64,000 nucleotides of DNA from Palleronia salina (GCF_900141995.1 NZ_FQZA01000004.1:62001-126000), one strand, 5' to 3'. Shown: positions 26,977 through 36,301, numbered from the stretch's first letter. Notes: a model not told the origin generated them from the letters alone. Program-made: numbers and translations.

Positions 26977-27006
26977 GGCGGACGTGGGCCATCGACCCCG
27001 AAGCAT

Positions 27007-27093
27007 CCCCGCAACTTCCTCCGCCGGCATGATCCGGTTCAGGTTCGAAGGGTGCTTCTCAGCCCGCGCGATGCGGACGCCCCCGTTGCAAGG
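27007..27093 (-). promoter_or_regulatory. TPP riboswitch (THI element)
   Basis: On the minus strand the aptamer has the P1 helix GCAAC/GUUGC closing the element, the universally conserved CUGAGA (27062-27057), then ACCCUUCGAACCUGA followed by the GAUC-containing pyrophosphate-side helix and a GGAGGAAGUUGCGGGG end. This is the standard thiamine pyrophosphate-binding core. It faces the SDR gene whose ATG is 163 bases downstream, not a classical thiC, thiD or thiamine transporter gene. Confidence 0.93.
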
Positions 27094-27151
27094 CGCAAGA
27101 TGCCGCGCGGCCATGGGATGTCAACCGACACGCATTGGCCGGTTCGGCGCG

Positions 27152-27757
27152 CTAGCCCCCGAAGCTGCGCCCGCCGAAGCCGCCGCCGGTGCGCGCGGCG
27201 CCGAAGCCGCCCCGGCTCTGGACCGCCGCACGGCTGAGCGGCGCCGCCGTCCGGGTATTGGGCGACGCCCCGAACGAGCTGGAGCGCAGCGTGGTGCTGC
27301 CGCGGTTGCCCGACAGGACCGTGCCGCCGCCGGGCGTGGCGAAGCTGCCCCCGGGCGTGCGGTAGAGCGGCTTCGCCCCCATGCCGCGCCCGCCCATCAT
27401 GTTGCCGATCATGTATCCCGCCAGCAGGGGCAGGAAGATCGACGACCCGTCCGACCGGGTCTCGACCGCGCATTCGCCGCCGTGCTGCTCCTCGCACAGC
27501 GCCTCGGATTCGTAGCGCGGCGCGCTTTCGCGGTGCACCTCCTGCGCCTCGGCGAAGCCCGACGCGCAGTCGTCGACTGTGAAGTCGTTCTGCGGCAGCT
27601 CGGCCAGCGCGCGGCATTCCTCGACCGAGGGGAAGACCGTGGCCTCGACCCGGTCCTCCTGGCAGGCGGCCAGGCCGAAGGCGGCACTGCCAAGCAGCAG
27701 GACACCCGCGGTGCGGGCGCGCTTGCGGGGGCGGGTCGGTGGTGTGGGTCTGGTCAT
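27152..27757 (-). CDS. YgiB-like DUF1190 lipoprotein
   Basis: A 201-residue predicted lipoprotein (signal peptide ending in LAAC at about residues 28-31). The family pattern is clear: a FPSVEECRAL and DDCASGFAEA cysteine-containing N-terminal part, a PLLAGYMIGNMMGG hydrophobic Gly-rich stretch, and a long C-terminal tail rich in Gly, Arg, Ser and Thr ending in GGFGGRSFGG. E. coli YgiB has the same layout. The gene begins one base after the stop of the ygiC-like gene, matching the conserved ygiB-ygiC pairing. Function is unknown; the partner enzyme suggests peptide-bond or amide chemistry linked to the envelope. Confidence 0.85.
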   Translation of the reverse strand: MTRPTPPTRPRKRARTAGVLLLGSAAFGLAACQEDRVEATVFPSVEECRALAELPQNDFTVDDCASGFAEAQEVHRESAPRYESEALCEEQHGGECAVETRSDGSSIFLPLLAGYMIGNMMGGRGMGAKPLYRTPGGSFATPGGGTVLSGNRGSTTLRSSSFGASPNTRTAAPLSRAAVQSRGGFGAARTGGGFGGRSFGG

Positions 27758-27758
27758 C

Positions 27759-28916
27759 TCAAGGCTCGATATAATGCGGACGGAAGCGGCTGGTATCCTG
27801 GGTGATGCGCGACACATCCTCGCGCAGGCCGAGACCGTGGGCCTCGTGCCCCACCATCCAGACGCCGCAGACCGTGTGATCGTCGCCGAACCGCGGCAGC
27901 GGGGCATAGGCCTGGAGGATGCGCGGGTGGGCGTCGTAGGTCGTGTCCGGCGACACCTCGTCCACCGCGCCGCGGATGCGCACGCCTGCCCCCTCGCGCG
28001 AAAAGATGGGCTTCTCGACCACCGTATCGCCCAGCGCGCTCGCGTCCTCGTCGGCGAAGACGGACGGCAGCAGGTTGGGATGGCCCGGGAACATTCGCCA
28101 CAGCACCGGCAGGATCCCCTTGTTCGACACCAGCGCCTTCCAGGCGGGTTCGATGATCCGCACCCGCGCCCCGGCGATGGCGTCGGCGAAATCGTCGCGC
28201 AGCATGTCTTCCCAGGGGTAGAGCTTGAAGAGCGTGCCGATCACCCGGTCCTCTTCGTCGGTGAACTGGCCCGACTCGCCCAGCCCGATCTTGCGGATGT
28301 CGGTGAAATGCGCGCCCATGCCCGCCTCGCGCGCGGCCCAGCCGATGGTCTCGACGGTGGCGTAATCCTCGACCGCGTCGGCGAAGGCGGCGAAGTGAAT
28401 GTCGGTATCGGGCTCGAACATCTGCGCCAGCCGCGCGGCCAGCGCCTCGTGCAGCCCGTTGAACTGGTCGGCGCCCTCGGGCAGGCGGCCGCTGGCGATC
28501 ATGTCCTCGAGCCAGTGCCACTGGAAGCCGCTGGTCTCGTAAAGCGTGGTGGGCGTATCGGCGTTGTATTCCAGCAGCTTCGCCGGCCCGCCCGCGCCAT
28601 AGGCGAAATCCATCCGACCGTAGAGCTCGGGCTGATCCTCGGCCCAGCTTGCGGCGACGAGGTCGCGATGCGCCTCGGGAATCGCCAGCCGCTCCATCAG
28701 CTCTTCGGAGCCCACGATCTCGGCCACGGCCTCGCGGCACATCCGGTGCAACTCCTCGGCCGGGCCTTCCAGCTGGGTCTCGATCTCGTCCAGCGTGAAG
28801 GCATAGGCCGCGCTTTCATCCCAATAGAGCGCACCGTCCAGGTGGTGGAACGTGAAGCCCGCATCGCGGGCCTTGTCCTCCCAGTCGGGCCGGGCGCCCA
28901 GGTCGTGTCGCTGCAT
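27759..28916 (-). CDS. Glutathionylspermidine synthase-like ATP-grasp protein (YgiC family)
   Basis: 385 residues, the length of E. coli YgiC. The protein has the glutathionylspermidine-synthase preATP-grasp/ATP-grasp fold, with blocks YGRMDFAYG, LLEYNADTPTTLYE (nucleotide and metal region), EPAWKALVSNKGILP and VEKPIFSREGAGVRI. Bona fide glutathionylspermidine synthases join glutathione to spermidine; YgiC-type proteins are ligases whose substrate is unknown. The start at 28916 is chosen by alignment to the family N-terminus; AGGA is 12 bases upstream. It is paired with the DUF1190 lipoprotein. Confidence 0.88.
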   Translation of the reverse strand: MQRHDLGARPDWEDKARDAGFTFHHLDGALYWDESAAYAFTLDEIETQLEGPAEELHRMCREAVAEIVGSEELMERLAIPEAHRDLVAASWAEDQPELYGRMDFAYGAGGPAKLLEYNADTPTTLYETSGFQWHWLEDMIASGRLPEGADQFNGLHEALAARLAQMFEPDTDIHFAAFADAVEDYATVETIGWAAREAGMGAHFTDIRKIGLGESGQFTDEEDRVIGTLFKLYPWEDMLRDDFADAIAGARVRIIEPAWKALVSNKGILPVLWRMFPGHPNLLPSVFADEDASALGDTVVEKPIFSREGAGVRIRGAVDEVSPDTTYDAHPRILQAYAPLPRFGDDHTVCGVWMVGHEAHGLGLREDVSRITQDTSRFRPHYIEP

Positions 28917-29124
28917 GTCGCGTGGTGATCCTTTCGCTGCGACGCCGACCATCCCAGCGCAACGGTCCCTCCGCAAGGGTCTGCACCACGGCGGCGCCCC
29001 CTTGCCACCGGCTGCATGGAATTATTTGCGGGGCAGTGGCGCCCTGCCCTTGTGACGCGACCCGCGCGGTCACATCTGCGCGCAACGCGGGGACGGGTGT
29101 CCGGCGAAGACGGGAGAGATTTCA

Positions 29125-30045
29125 GTGGATTATCTGTTGGTGGCGGGCGGGCTGCTGGGGTTGTTCCTCGGCGGCGAGGCCCTTGTGCGCGGCGCGGTGG
29201 GCATCGCCCGGAAACTGGGCCTTCCGGCCCTGCTGATCGGGCTGACGGTGGTGGGCTTCGGCACCTCGACGCCCGAGCTTCTGGTGTCGGTCGACGCGGC
29301 GCTGGGCGGCGTGCCGGATATCGCCATCGGCAACGTCCTGGGCTCGAACATCGCCAATATCCTGCTCATCATCGGGGTGACCGCGCTGCTGCGGCCGATC
29401 CCCGTGCCGGCTGCGGGGCTGCGCCGCGACCTGGGCGTCATGCTGGCCGCCGCGCTGGTCCTGCTGCCGGTCTTCGCCCTGTCCCAGGTGGCGCGTCCTG
29501 CGGGCGCGTTGCTGGTGGCCGGGCTTGTCGCCTATCTCGTCTGGGCCTATCGCAGCCCCGGCCCCGCCACGCCCGAGGCCGAGGACACGCTCGCCCCGGC
29601 GGCCATGGGCGTTTCGCTCGTCTGGCTGGCGGTCGGGCTGGTCGCGCTGATGCTGGGCGCGCGGTTCCTGGTGGATGGCGCCAGCAACATCGCGCGGGGG
29701 CTCGGCGTGTCCGAGGCGTTCATCGGGCTGACGGTGGTGGCGGTGGGCACGTCCCTGCCCGAGCTCGCCACCTCGATCATCGCCGCGCTGCGCCGCCAGT
29801 CCGAAATCGCCATCGGCAACGTGGTCGGGTCGAACATCTTCAACATCCTGGGCATCCTCGGGCTGACGGCTGTCATCTCGCCGATCCCGGTGGCCGAGCG
29901 ATTCCTGCGGTTCGATTTGCCAGTGGTGATCGGCGTGTCGCTGGTCCTGGCCGCGCTCCTGCTGGCGCGCCCGCGCATCGGACGGGTCGTCGGCCTGGTG
30001 CTTCTGGCGGGCTACGCGACCTACGTGTTCGCGGCGCAGGGCTGA
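29125..30045 (+). CDS. Calcium/sodium antiporter, CaCA family (YrbG-like)
   Basis: A 306-residue inner-membrane exchanger with two inverted halves. The duplicated alpha repeats are plain: VGFGTSTPELLVS with GNVLGSNIANI in the first half, and VAVGTSLPELATS with GNVVGSNIFNI in the second. About ten hydrophobic segments are present. The start is GTG at 29125 with GGGAGA 7-8 bases upstream. It is divergent from the ygiBC-like pair and convergent with the HAD gene. The likely role is Ca2+ efflux in exchange for Na+. Confidence 0.93.
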   Translation: MDYLLVAGGLLGLFLGGEALVRGAVGIARKLGLPALLIGLTVVGFGTSTPELLVSVDAALGGVPDIAIGNVLGSNIANILLIIGVTALLRPIPVPAAGLRRDLGVMLAAALVLLPVFALSQVARPAGALLVAGLVAYLVWAYRSPGPATPEAEDTLAPAAMGVSLVWLAVGLVALMLGARFLVDGASNIARGLGVSEAFIGLTVVAVGTSLPELATSIIAALRRQSEIAIGNVVGSNIFNILGILGLTAVISPIPVAERFLRFDLPVVIGVSLVLAALLLARPRIGRVVGLVLLAGYATYVFAAQG

Positions 30046-30052
30046 GCGGCTT

Positions 30053-30676
30053 TCACGGCCACATCCGGTCAAGCTCGTCGAAAAGGGGCAGGCCGCTTTC
30101 TTCCGCACCGGCGCCATAGCGGAACACGGTCATCCCGGCCGCCGCGCCCGCCGCGGCCCCGGTGTCACTGTCCTCGACCACGGCGACGCGGGACGGCGCG
30201 ACGCCCAGAAGATGCGCCGCGCGCAGGTAGGGCTCGGGCGCGGGCTTGCCGTCGCGCACGTCGTTGCGGGTGATCGTGGTCGCCATCGGATGGTTGAGGC
30301 CCAGCACGCGCAAATTCGCCTCGACGAAGGGCCGCATGGAGTTCGACACGAAGCCCTGCGCGACCCCCGCCGCCGCGACCCGGCGGTAAAGATCGACGGG
30401 CGCGTCAAAGACCCGCACCCGGTCCAGGTGGTCCATGTAGATCATGGCGCGCAGCGCGACCCATTCGTGCAGGCTCAGGGTCAACCCGACATGCCGGGTC
30501 ATCCAGGCATGGCTCGCGTCCTCGGATTTGCCCAGCACGACCGCGTGGAAGTCTTCGGGCAGTTGCAGCCCGAGCCGCTCGGCCGCGAGGCCGAAGCTCA
30601 GATCGTGGACCGGTTCGCTGTCGGCCAGGGTGCCGTCGATATCCCACAGCACCGCGTCGAAAGGGTGATCCGTCAT
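30053..30676 (-). CDS. HAD-superfamily phosphatase, beta-phosphoglucomutase-like
   Basis: A 207-residue haloacid dehalogenase-like hydrolase. Motif I is DIDGTLADSEP (aspartate nucleophile at about 12 and 14), motif II is the serine in VSNSMRP, motif III the lysine in DGKPAPEPY and motif IV VVEDSDTGAAAG. The cap region is helical, as in the beta-phosphoglucomutase/sugar-phosphatase group. It begins 9 bases after the xylulokinase stop, and its AGGAG overlaps that stop, so the two are co-translated. A sugar or polyol phosphate is the likely substrate. Confidence 0.9.
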   Translation of the reverse strand: MTDHPFDAVLWDIDGTLADSEPVHDLSFGLAAERLGLQLPEDFHAVVLGKSEDASHAWMTRHVGLTLSLHEWVALRAMIYMDHLDRVRVFDAPVDLYRRVAAAGVAQGFVSNSMRPFVEANLRVLGLNHPMATTITRNDVRDGKPAPEPYLRAAHLLGVAPSRVAVVEDSDTGAAAGAAAGMTVFRYGAGAEESGLPLFDELDRMWP

Positions 30677-30685
30677 GCCCGCTCC

Positions 30686-32131
30686 TCAGATGTCGCCCGC
30701 GGCCGCCAGTGGCCGCAACGCGCGGTAAAGCGCGCGGTAACGGGCCAGCCGCGCCGCCAGATCGGGGCTGCCCTGCGGGGTGAAGATATCGCCGGCCTCG
30801 GGTGACCGGGACAGGTCCGCGAATGTCATCGCGCCGGTGCCGACGGCGGCCAGCTTGGCGGCGCCCAGCGCCGGTCCCGCTGCGGCCCCTTCCGCGCGGG
30901 CCAGCGTCAGGCCGGTGGCGTCGCTGATGGTCTGGACCACGAGGTCGCCGCGCGCACCGCCGCCAAGGGTCAAGAGCTGCGGCACGTCGTCCAGCGCGCC
31001 CGCGAAGCTTGCCGCGCCATCTGCGAAGGAAAACGCGATGGCCTCGATCACCGCGCGGGCGATGGCGGCGCGATCGGTCGAATCCTCCAGCCCGTAGAAA
31101 GCCGCGCGGATATGCGGGTCGGCATGGGGGCTGCGTTCGCCCGTCAGGTACGGCAGGAACAGCGGCACGCGGCCCGGGTCGGCCGTGGCGGCCAGCGCCA
31201 GCGTGTCCGGCACACTGAGACTTAACTGCCCCGCGATCCACGCCAGGGGGCGGCCGCCGTTCAGCATCGCCGCCATCTGGTACCACCGTCCGGGCACGGC
31301 ATGGGCGAATGCGTGCAACATGGCGTCGGGATTGGGGGCATACCTGTCGCCCGCCAAGAAGATCTGGCCCGAGGTGCCCAGCGACAGCACCGCGCGCCCC
31401 GGCTCGACCGCGCCCACGGCCACGGCGCCCACCGCCGTGTCACCGCCACCGATGACCACCGGGCACCCCGCGGGCAGGCCGGTATGGGCGGCGGCCTCGG
31501 GCGTGACGCGCCCCGCGACCTCGGTGCCTTCCAGCAGGCGTGGCAGCCAACCGGGGTCGATCCCGGCGGCCGCGACGATGTCGCCCGACCAGTCGCGCGC
31601 CGCCTCGTCCAGCAAAAGCGCGCCGGCCGCATCCGACATGTCGGTGGCGCATTCGCCGGTCAGCCGCAGCGCCACGTAGTCCTTCGGCAGCAACAGGTGG
31701 GCGATGCGGGCGTAAAGCCCGGGCTCTTCCGCCGCCAGCCACAGCAGCTTCGGTGCCGTGAACCCCGGCAGCGGCGGCACCCCGGCGATCTGCCCGATCG
31801 CGGGAACACGCTCGGACAGCGTCCTGCATTCGGCCACCGCGCGGCTGTCGTTCCACAGGATCGCCGGGCGCAGCGGCCGGTGCTCCGCGTCCAGCAGCAC
31901 CGCGCCGTGCATCTGCCCCGACAGCCCGACGCCCGTCACGCCGCCCAAATCGGTCGACAGCTTGCGCGCCGCCACGCCGATCGCCGCCCACCAGGCCTGC
32001 GGATCCTGCTCGGACCAGCCGGGCCGGGGCGAGGCGACGGCCAGGTCGGCACTGGACTGCTCGATCACCCGTCCGTCGCGCATGACGGCCAGCTTCACGG
32101 CCGAGGTGCCGATATCGATCCCCAGGTGCAT
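30686..32131 (-). CDS. xylB: Xylulokinase (FGGY family)
   Basis: A 481-residue FGGY carbohydrate kinase that phosphorylates D-xylulose for the pentose phosphate pathway. The N-terminal ATPase motif is DIGTSAVKLAV (about 5-15), with the sugar-binding SGQMHGAVLLD and LWNDSRAVAEC blocks typical of xylulokinases. The second domain has GGGDTAVGAVAVG and the ADP-binding LTLGGGARGDL. GGGAGGG lies 5 bases before the ATG. No xylose isomerase or pentitol dehydrogenase is in the window, so the upstream route (xylose, xylitol or arabitol) is not shown. Confidence 0.92.
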   Translation of the reverse strand: MHLGIDIGTSAVKLAVMRDGRVIEQSSADLAVASPRPGWSEQDPQAWWAAIGVAARKLSTDLGGVTGVGLSGQMHGAVLLDAEHRPLRPAILWNDSRAVAECRTLSERVPAIGQIAGVPPLPGFTAPKLLWLAAEEPGLYARIAHLLLPKDYVALRLTGECATDMSDAAGALLLDEAARDWSGDIVAAAGIDPGWLPRLLEGTEVAGRVTPEAAAHTGLPAGCPVVIGGGDTAVGAVAVGAVEPGRAVLSLGTSGQIFLAGDRYAPNPDAMLHAFAHAVPGRWYQMAAMLNGGRPLAWIAGQLSLSVPDTLALAATADPGRVPLFLPYLTGERSPHADPHIRAAFYGLEDSTDRAAIARAVIEAIAFSFADGAASFAGALDDVPQLLTLGGGARGDLVVQTISDATGLTLARAEGAAAGPALGAAKLAAVGTGAMTFADLSRSPEAGDIFTPQGSPDLAARLARYRALYRALRPLAAAGDI

Positions 32132-32247
32132 GCAAACCCTCCCGCGTTGTCGCCTGACCCTAGCGCGCCCGTCGCCCGACCAGAAGGCCCCGGTCGCGCC
32201 GCTTGCGCCTTGCATCGCCGCGGCTCTGAGGCTAGCTAGGGCACGAC

Positions 32248-32321
32248 GCGGGCGTTGTGTAATGGTAAGACCTCAGCCTTCCAAGCTGATGATACGGGTT
32301 CGATTCCCGTCGCCCGCTCCA
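32248..32321 (+). tRNA. tRNA-Gly (anticodon UCC)
   Basis: A 74-base cloverleaf: acceptor arms GCGGGCG and CGCCCGC with U discriminator and encoded CCA, D-arm with AATGGTAAGAC, anticodon stem TCAGC/GCTGA around loop CTTCCAA (anticodon TCC at 32280-32282), and the GGTTCGATTCC T-arm. It lies between the divergent xylB promoter region and the ABC exporter gene. Confidence 0.97.
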
Positions 32322-32425
32322 TTCCCCTCCCTGCCCTGTTGCCGCAGTCCCGGCCCAAGCCTTGTCGGCCCGTGCCCGTCGGCCTAGAAGGGCCGGACGA
32401 CGACACCACACGCACGAGGCCCGCC

Positions 32426-34207
32426 TTGGCAGACCCCACCGCGGAGGAGCGGGCGAAATCCAGGAAGATCGGCGCGCTGACCGCCCTCTGGCCGTTCCTG
32501 CGCCCCTACCGGACCCTGCTGATCGCCGCCGGGCTGGCGCTGGTGCTGACGGCCTGCGTTTCGCTGGCGCTGCCCATCGCCGTGCGCCGCGTGGTGGACG
32601 GGTTCGAAACCTCGGCCGAACAGCTACTCGACAGCTACTTCCTGGCCTTCCTCGCCATCGCGGGGCTGATGGCCGCGGGCACGGGCCTGCGCTATTACCT
32701 CGTCACGCGGCTGGGCGAACGGGTCGTGGCCGATATCCGCAAGGCCGTGTTCGATCGCGTCATCGGGATGAGCCCGGCCTTCTACGAGCGCATCATGACC
32801 GGCGAGGTGCTGAGCCGTATCACCACCGACACCACACTGCTGCTGTCGGTCATCGGCTCGTCGGTCAGCGTCGCGCTGCGCAACGTGCTGATCCTGATCG
32901 GCGGGCTGGTCCTGCTGCTATTCACCTCGGTGAAGCTCACGCTGATGGTCCTGCTGATCGTGCCGCTGGTGATCGTGCCGATCATCACGCTTGGCCGGCG
33001 GCTGCGCCGTCTCAGCCGCGAGAACCAGGACTGGATCGCGCAAAGCTCGGGCAACGCCTCCGAGGCGCTCCTGTCGGTGCAGACCGTGCAGGCCTTCACC
33101 CACGAACGGGCCTCGCAGGCGGCCTTCGCGACCGTGACCGAGGAATCGTTCCGCTCGGCCAGGACGCGCATCGCGGTGCGCGCGGCCATGACGGTGATCG
33201 TCATCATGCTGGTCTTCTTCGGCATCGTCGGCGTGCTGTGGATCGGCGCGCGCGACGTCCGCGCCGACATCATGACCGTGGGCGAGCTGGTGCAGTTCGT
33301 CATCTACGCGGTGATGGTCGCGGGCTCGGTCGCGGCCCTGTCCGAGATCTGGGGCGAGCTTCAGCGCGCCGCCGGCGCGACCGAGCGGCTGGTCGAGCTG
33401 CTGACCGCCACCGACAGCGTGACCGATCCTGAGGCCCCGCGCGCCCTGCCCGCCCCGCGCGGTGCGATCCGCTTCGACGACGTGCGCTTCGCCTACCCCG
33501 CGCGGCCGGACATCGCGGCGCTGGACGGGGTCAGCTTCACCGTGGCCCCCGGCGAGACGGTGGCGCTGGTGGGACCCTCCGGCGCCGGCAAGACCACCAT
33601 CATCCAGCTGCTCCTGCGGTTCTACGACCCCGAAGCGGGGACCATCACGCTGGACGACGTCGCGTTGTCGCAGATGGCGCGCAAGGACTTCCGCCGCCAC
33701 ATGGCACTGGTGCCGCAGGACCCGGTGATCTTCGCCGCCTCCGCGCGCGAGAACATCCGCTTCGGCCGCCCCGATGCATCGGATGCCGAGGTCGAATCCG
33801 CCGCCCGCGCCGCCGCCGCGCACGACTTCCTGACCCGCCTGCCCGACGGCTACGACACCTATGTGGGCGAACGCGGCGTGATGCTGTCGGGCGGCCAGAA
33901 GCAGCGCATCGCCATCGCCCGCGCGATCCTGCGCGACGCGCCCGTGCTGCTGCTGGACGAGGCCACATCGGCGCTCGACGCCGAATCCGAGGCCGCGGTG
34001 CAGCGCGCGGTCGAGGACCTGGCCAAGGGCCGCACCACGCTGGTCGTGGCCCACCGGCTGGCCACCGTGAAGAAGGCCGACCGCATCCTGGTGTTCGAGG
34101 CCGGGCGGATCGTCGCCACCGGCACCCACGATCAGCTCGTGGCCGAAGGCGGCCTTTACGCGCGGCTCGCCCGGCTGCAATTCACCGAAGGTCTCGCCGC
34201 CGAGTAA
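32426..34207 (+). CDS. ABC-type exporter, fused membrane and ATPase domains (MsbA-like)
   Basis: About 593 residues: six membrane segments in the first 320 residues, then the nucleotide-binding domain with Walker A GPSGAGKTT, Q-loop VPQDPVIF, signature LSGGQKQRIAIARA, Walker B VLLLDEATSALD and the H-loop VAHRL. The start is uncertain. A TTG at 32426 with GAGG 6 bases upstream fits best; an in-frame GTG at 32372 is the alternative, and any earlier start would run into the tRNA. The protein is a half-transporter that dimerises to export lipids, drugs or lipid-linked glycans; substrate unknown. It is followed by repeat copy B. Confidence 0.9.
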   Translation: MADPTAEERAKSRKIGALTALWPFLRPYRTLLIAAGLALVLTACVSLALPIAVRRVVDGFETSAEQLLDSYFLAFLAIAGLMAAGTGLRYYLVTRLGERVVADIRKAVFDRVIGMSPAFYERIMTGEVLSRITTDTTLLLSVIGSSVSVALRNVLILIGGLVLLLFTSVKLTLMVLLIVPLVIVPIITLGRRLRRLSRENQDWIAQSSGNASEALLSVQTVQAFTHERASQAAFATVTEESFRSARTRIAVRAAMTVIVIMLVFFGIVGVLWIGARDVRADIMTVGELVQFVIYAVMVAGSVAALSEIWGELQRAAGATERLVELLTATDSVTDPEAPRALPAPRGAIRFDDVRFAYPARPDIAALDGVSFTVAPGETVALVGPSGAGKTTIIQLLLRFYDPEAGTITLDDVALSQMARKDFRRHMALVPQDPVIFAASARENIRFGRPDASDAEVESAARAAAAHDFLTRLPDGYDTYVGERGVMLSGGQKQRIAIARAILRDAPVLLLDEATSALDAESEAAVQRAVEDLAKGRTTLVVAHRLATVKKADRILVFEAGRIVATGTHDQLVAEGGLYARLARLQFTEGLAAE

Positions 34208-34218
34208 CCCGGCCCCGG

Positions 34219-34279
34219 CTTCATCTTTCCCGAAATACCTCCGGGGGAGTCCGCGCCAGCGGACGGGGGCAGCGCCCCC
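34219..34279 (+). repeat. Dispersed palindromic repeat, copy B
   Basis: Begins 12 bases after the ABC exporter stop. Lead-in CTTCATCTTTCC, then CGAAATACCTCCGGGGGAG, the TCCGC/GCGGA stem and the GGGGGC-AGC-GCCCCC hairpin. From AAATACC onward it differs from copy A by a single base in the small-stem loop, but its lead-in is of a different type. Confidence 0.85.
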
Positions 34280-34400
34280 GCGCCGACTTCGCCACTTTCG
34301 CCTTGCGCCGATGTATCGCAGCGTCAGACTTGATCTGCGCCGGGAATGCACCAACAACCCTGCGCCAAGAAACGGGCACCAAAACGGGGAGGAGACCGCC

Positions 34401-36275
34401 ATGGGCTACGCGAATTACGACGACCGTCGCGCCATCGAGAACGCGGCGAAATGGGAAGACCGCGACCTGCCGGTCACTGCCTGGCAGATGCTGAACCGCA
34501 CCGCCGACAAGTTCGGCACGCGGCCCGCCGTCACCTTTCAGCTGTTCTCGGGGGAATCCGACCCGGCCGAAACGCTCAGCTGGAACGCGCTGCGCAACCA
34601 GACGGCGCAGATGGCCAACCTGCTGCGCGAACTGGGCGTCGGCGAGACCGACAAGGTCGCCTACCTGCTGCCCAACTGCAACGAGGCCATCGTCACCTAC
34701 CTGGGCGGCATGGTCGCGGGCGTCGTGAACCCGATCAACCCGCTGCTCGACGCCGAGCAGATCGCCGCCATCCTGCGCCAGACCGACGCCAAGGTCCTCG
34801 TGACCCTGCGCGCCTTCCCCAAGACCGATGTCGCGCAGAAGGCCGCCAAGGCGGTCGAGCTGGCCCCGAACGTGAAGCACGTGGTCGAGGTCGACCTGCA
34901 CCGCTACCTCACCGGGTTGAAGAAGCTGATCGTGCCGCTGATCCGCCCCAAGGTCGAGGTCAAGCACAAGGCGAAGGTCCACGCCTTCACCAAGGCGGTG
35001 GGCGCCCAGCCGACCAAGCTGACATTCCAGGACAGCACCACCGACCGCGTCTGCACCAACTTCCACACCGGCGGCACCACGGGCATGCCGAAGGTCGCCC
35101 AGCACAAGTACTCGGGCGTCATCTACAACGGCTGGCTGGGACAGGAGCTGCTGTTCAACGAGCACGACAATCTGATCTGCCCGTTGCCCATGTTCCACGT
35201 CTTCGCGGCCATCGTGGTCATGGGGGCCTCGCTGGCCTCGGGCGCGCACGTGGTCTTCCCCACGCCCCAGGGCTATCGCGGCGAAGGCGTGTTCGACAAT
35301 TTCTGGAAGCTCTGCCAGCGCCACGACATCACCTTCATGATCACCGTGCCCACCGCCATGTCGGCGCTGATGCAGCGCAAGGTGGATGCCGACATCACGA
35401 AGCTCAAGATCGCCTTCTGCGGCTCGGCCCCCCTGCCGCTGGAGCTCTACCGCCGATTCGAGGAAGCGGCGGGCGTCACCATCTGCGAGGGCTACGGCCT
35501 GACCGAGGCGACCTGCCTGGTGTCGATCAACCCGCCCGACGGCGAGAAGAAGGTCGGCTCCATCGGCATCCCCTTCCCCTACACTGACGTGAAGATCGTC
35601 AAGAACGGCCAGGAATGCGAGATCGACAGCATCGGCGAGATCTGCGTGTCCAGCCCGGGTGTCTTCGCCGGCAAAACCTATACCGAGGAAGACAAGAACA
35701 AGGACCTGTTCTACCAGGACCGCTACCTGCGCACCGGTGACCTGGGCCGCGTCGACGGCGACGGCTACCTCTGGATCACCGGCCGCGCCAAGGACCTTAT
35801 CATCCGTGGCGGCCACAATATCGACCCGGCCGAGATCGAAGAGGCGCTGGCCGGCCACGATGCCGTCGCCATGGTGGGGGCCATCGGGCAGCCCGACGCC
35901 CACGCGGGCGAATTGCCCTGCGCCTATGTCGAGCTGGTGAGCGACGCCACCGTTACCACCGACGAGCTGCTGGAATACGCCAAGGGCAAGATCCACGAAC
36001 GCGCCGCCTGGCCCAAATTCGTGGGCATCCTGGACGAGCTGCCCAAGACCGCCGTGGGCAAGGTCTTCAAGCCAGACCTGCGGCGCCTGGCGATCAAGCG
36101 GGTCTACGACAAGGCCCTGGACGATGCGGGCCTGAACGCGCGGGTCGACAGCGTGGTCGAGGACAAGAAGCGCGGCCTCGTCGCCCGGATCCAGTCGGAC
36201 GCCGGCACAGACCGCGACGCGGTGGCACGCGTCATGGGCGACTATCCCGGACACTGGGACTGGGCCGACGCCTGA
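34401..36275 (+). CDS. Acyl-CoA synthetase (AMP-forming, ANL superfamily)
   Basis: A 624-residue adenylate-forming ligase. Motif A3 is the Ser/Thr/Gly-rich NFHTGGTTGMPKVAQHK (about 213-229), A5 is EGYGLTEATC, A7 is YLRTGDLGRVDGDGY and A8 IIRGGHNIDPAEIE, with the catalytic lysine in PKTAVGKVFKP near the C-terminus. The start at 34401 has GGAGG 8 bases upstream; the longer open frame begins about 30 codons earlier without a site. The protein activates a fatty or aryl acid to its CoA ester; chain length and type are not evident. It stands alone and is followed by a strong terminator. Confidence 0.92.
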   Translation: MGYANYDDRRAIENAAKWEDRDLPVTAWQMLNRTADKFGTRPAVTFQLFSGESDPAETLSWNALRNQTAQMANLLRELGVGETDKVAYLLPNCNEAIVTYLGGMVAGVVNPINPLLDAEQIAAILRQTDAKVLVTLRAFPKTDVAQKAAKAVELAPNVKHVVEVDLHRYLTGLKKLIVPLIRPKVEVKHKAKVHAFTKAVGAQPTKLTFQDSTTDRVCTNFHTGGTTGMPKVAQHKYSGVIYNGWLGQELLFNEHDNLICPLPMFHVFAAIVVMGASLASGAHVVFPTPQGYRGEGVFDNFWKLCQRHDITFMITVPTAMSALMQRKVDADITKLKIAFCGSAPLPLELYRRFEEAAGVTICEGYGLTEATCLVSINPPDGEKKVGSIGIPFPYTDVKIVKNGQECEIDSIGEICVSSPGVFAGKTYTEEDKNKDLFYQDRYLRTGDLGRVDGDGYLWITGRAKDLIIRGGHNIDPAEIEEALAGHDAVAMVGAIGQPDAHAGELPCAYVELVSDATVTTDELLEYAKGKIHERAAWPKFVGILDELPKTAVGKVFKPDLRRLAIKRVYDKALDDAGLNARVDSVVEDKKRGLVARIQSDAGTDRDAVARVMGDYPGHWDWADA

Positions 36276-36301
36276 GCCCGAACGGGGTTTTCTTGCAAGG
36301 T

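Noticed and set aside
32255-32425. Longer ABC exporter starting inside the tRNA gene
   Set aside because: It would overlap the tRNA-Gly coding region and has no ribosome binding site.
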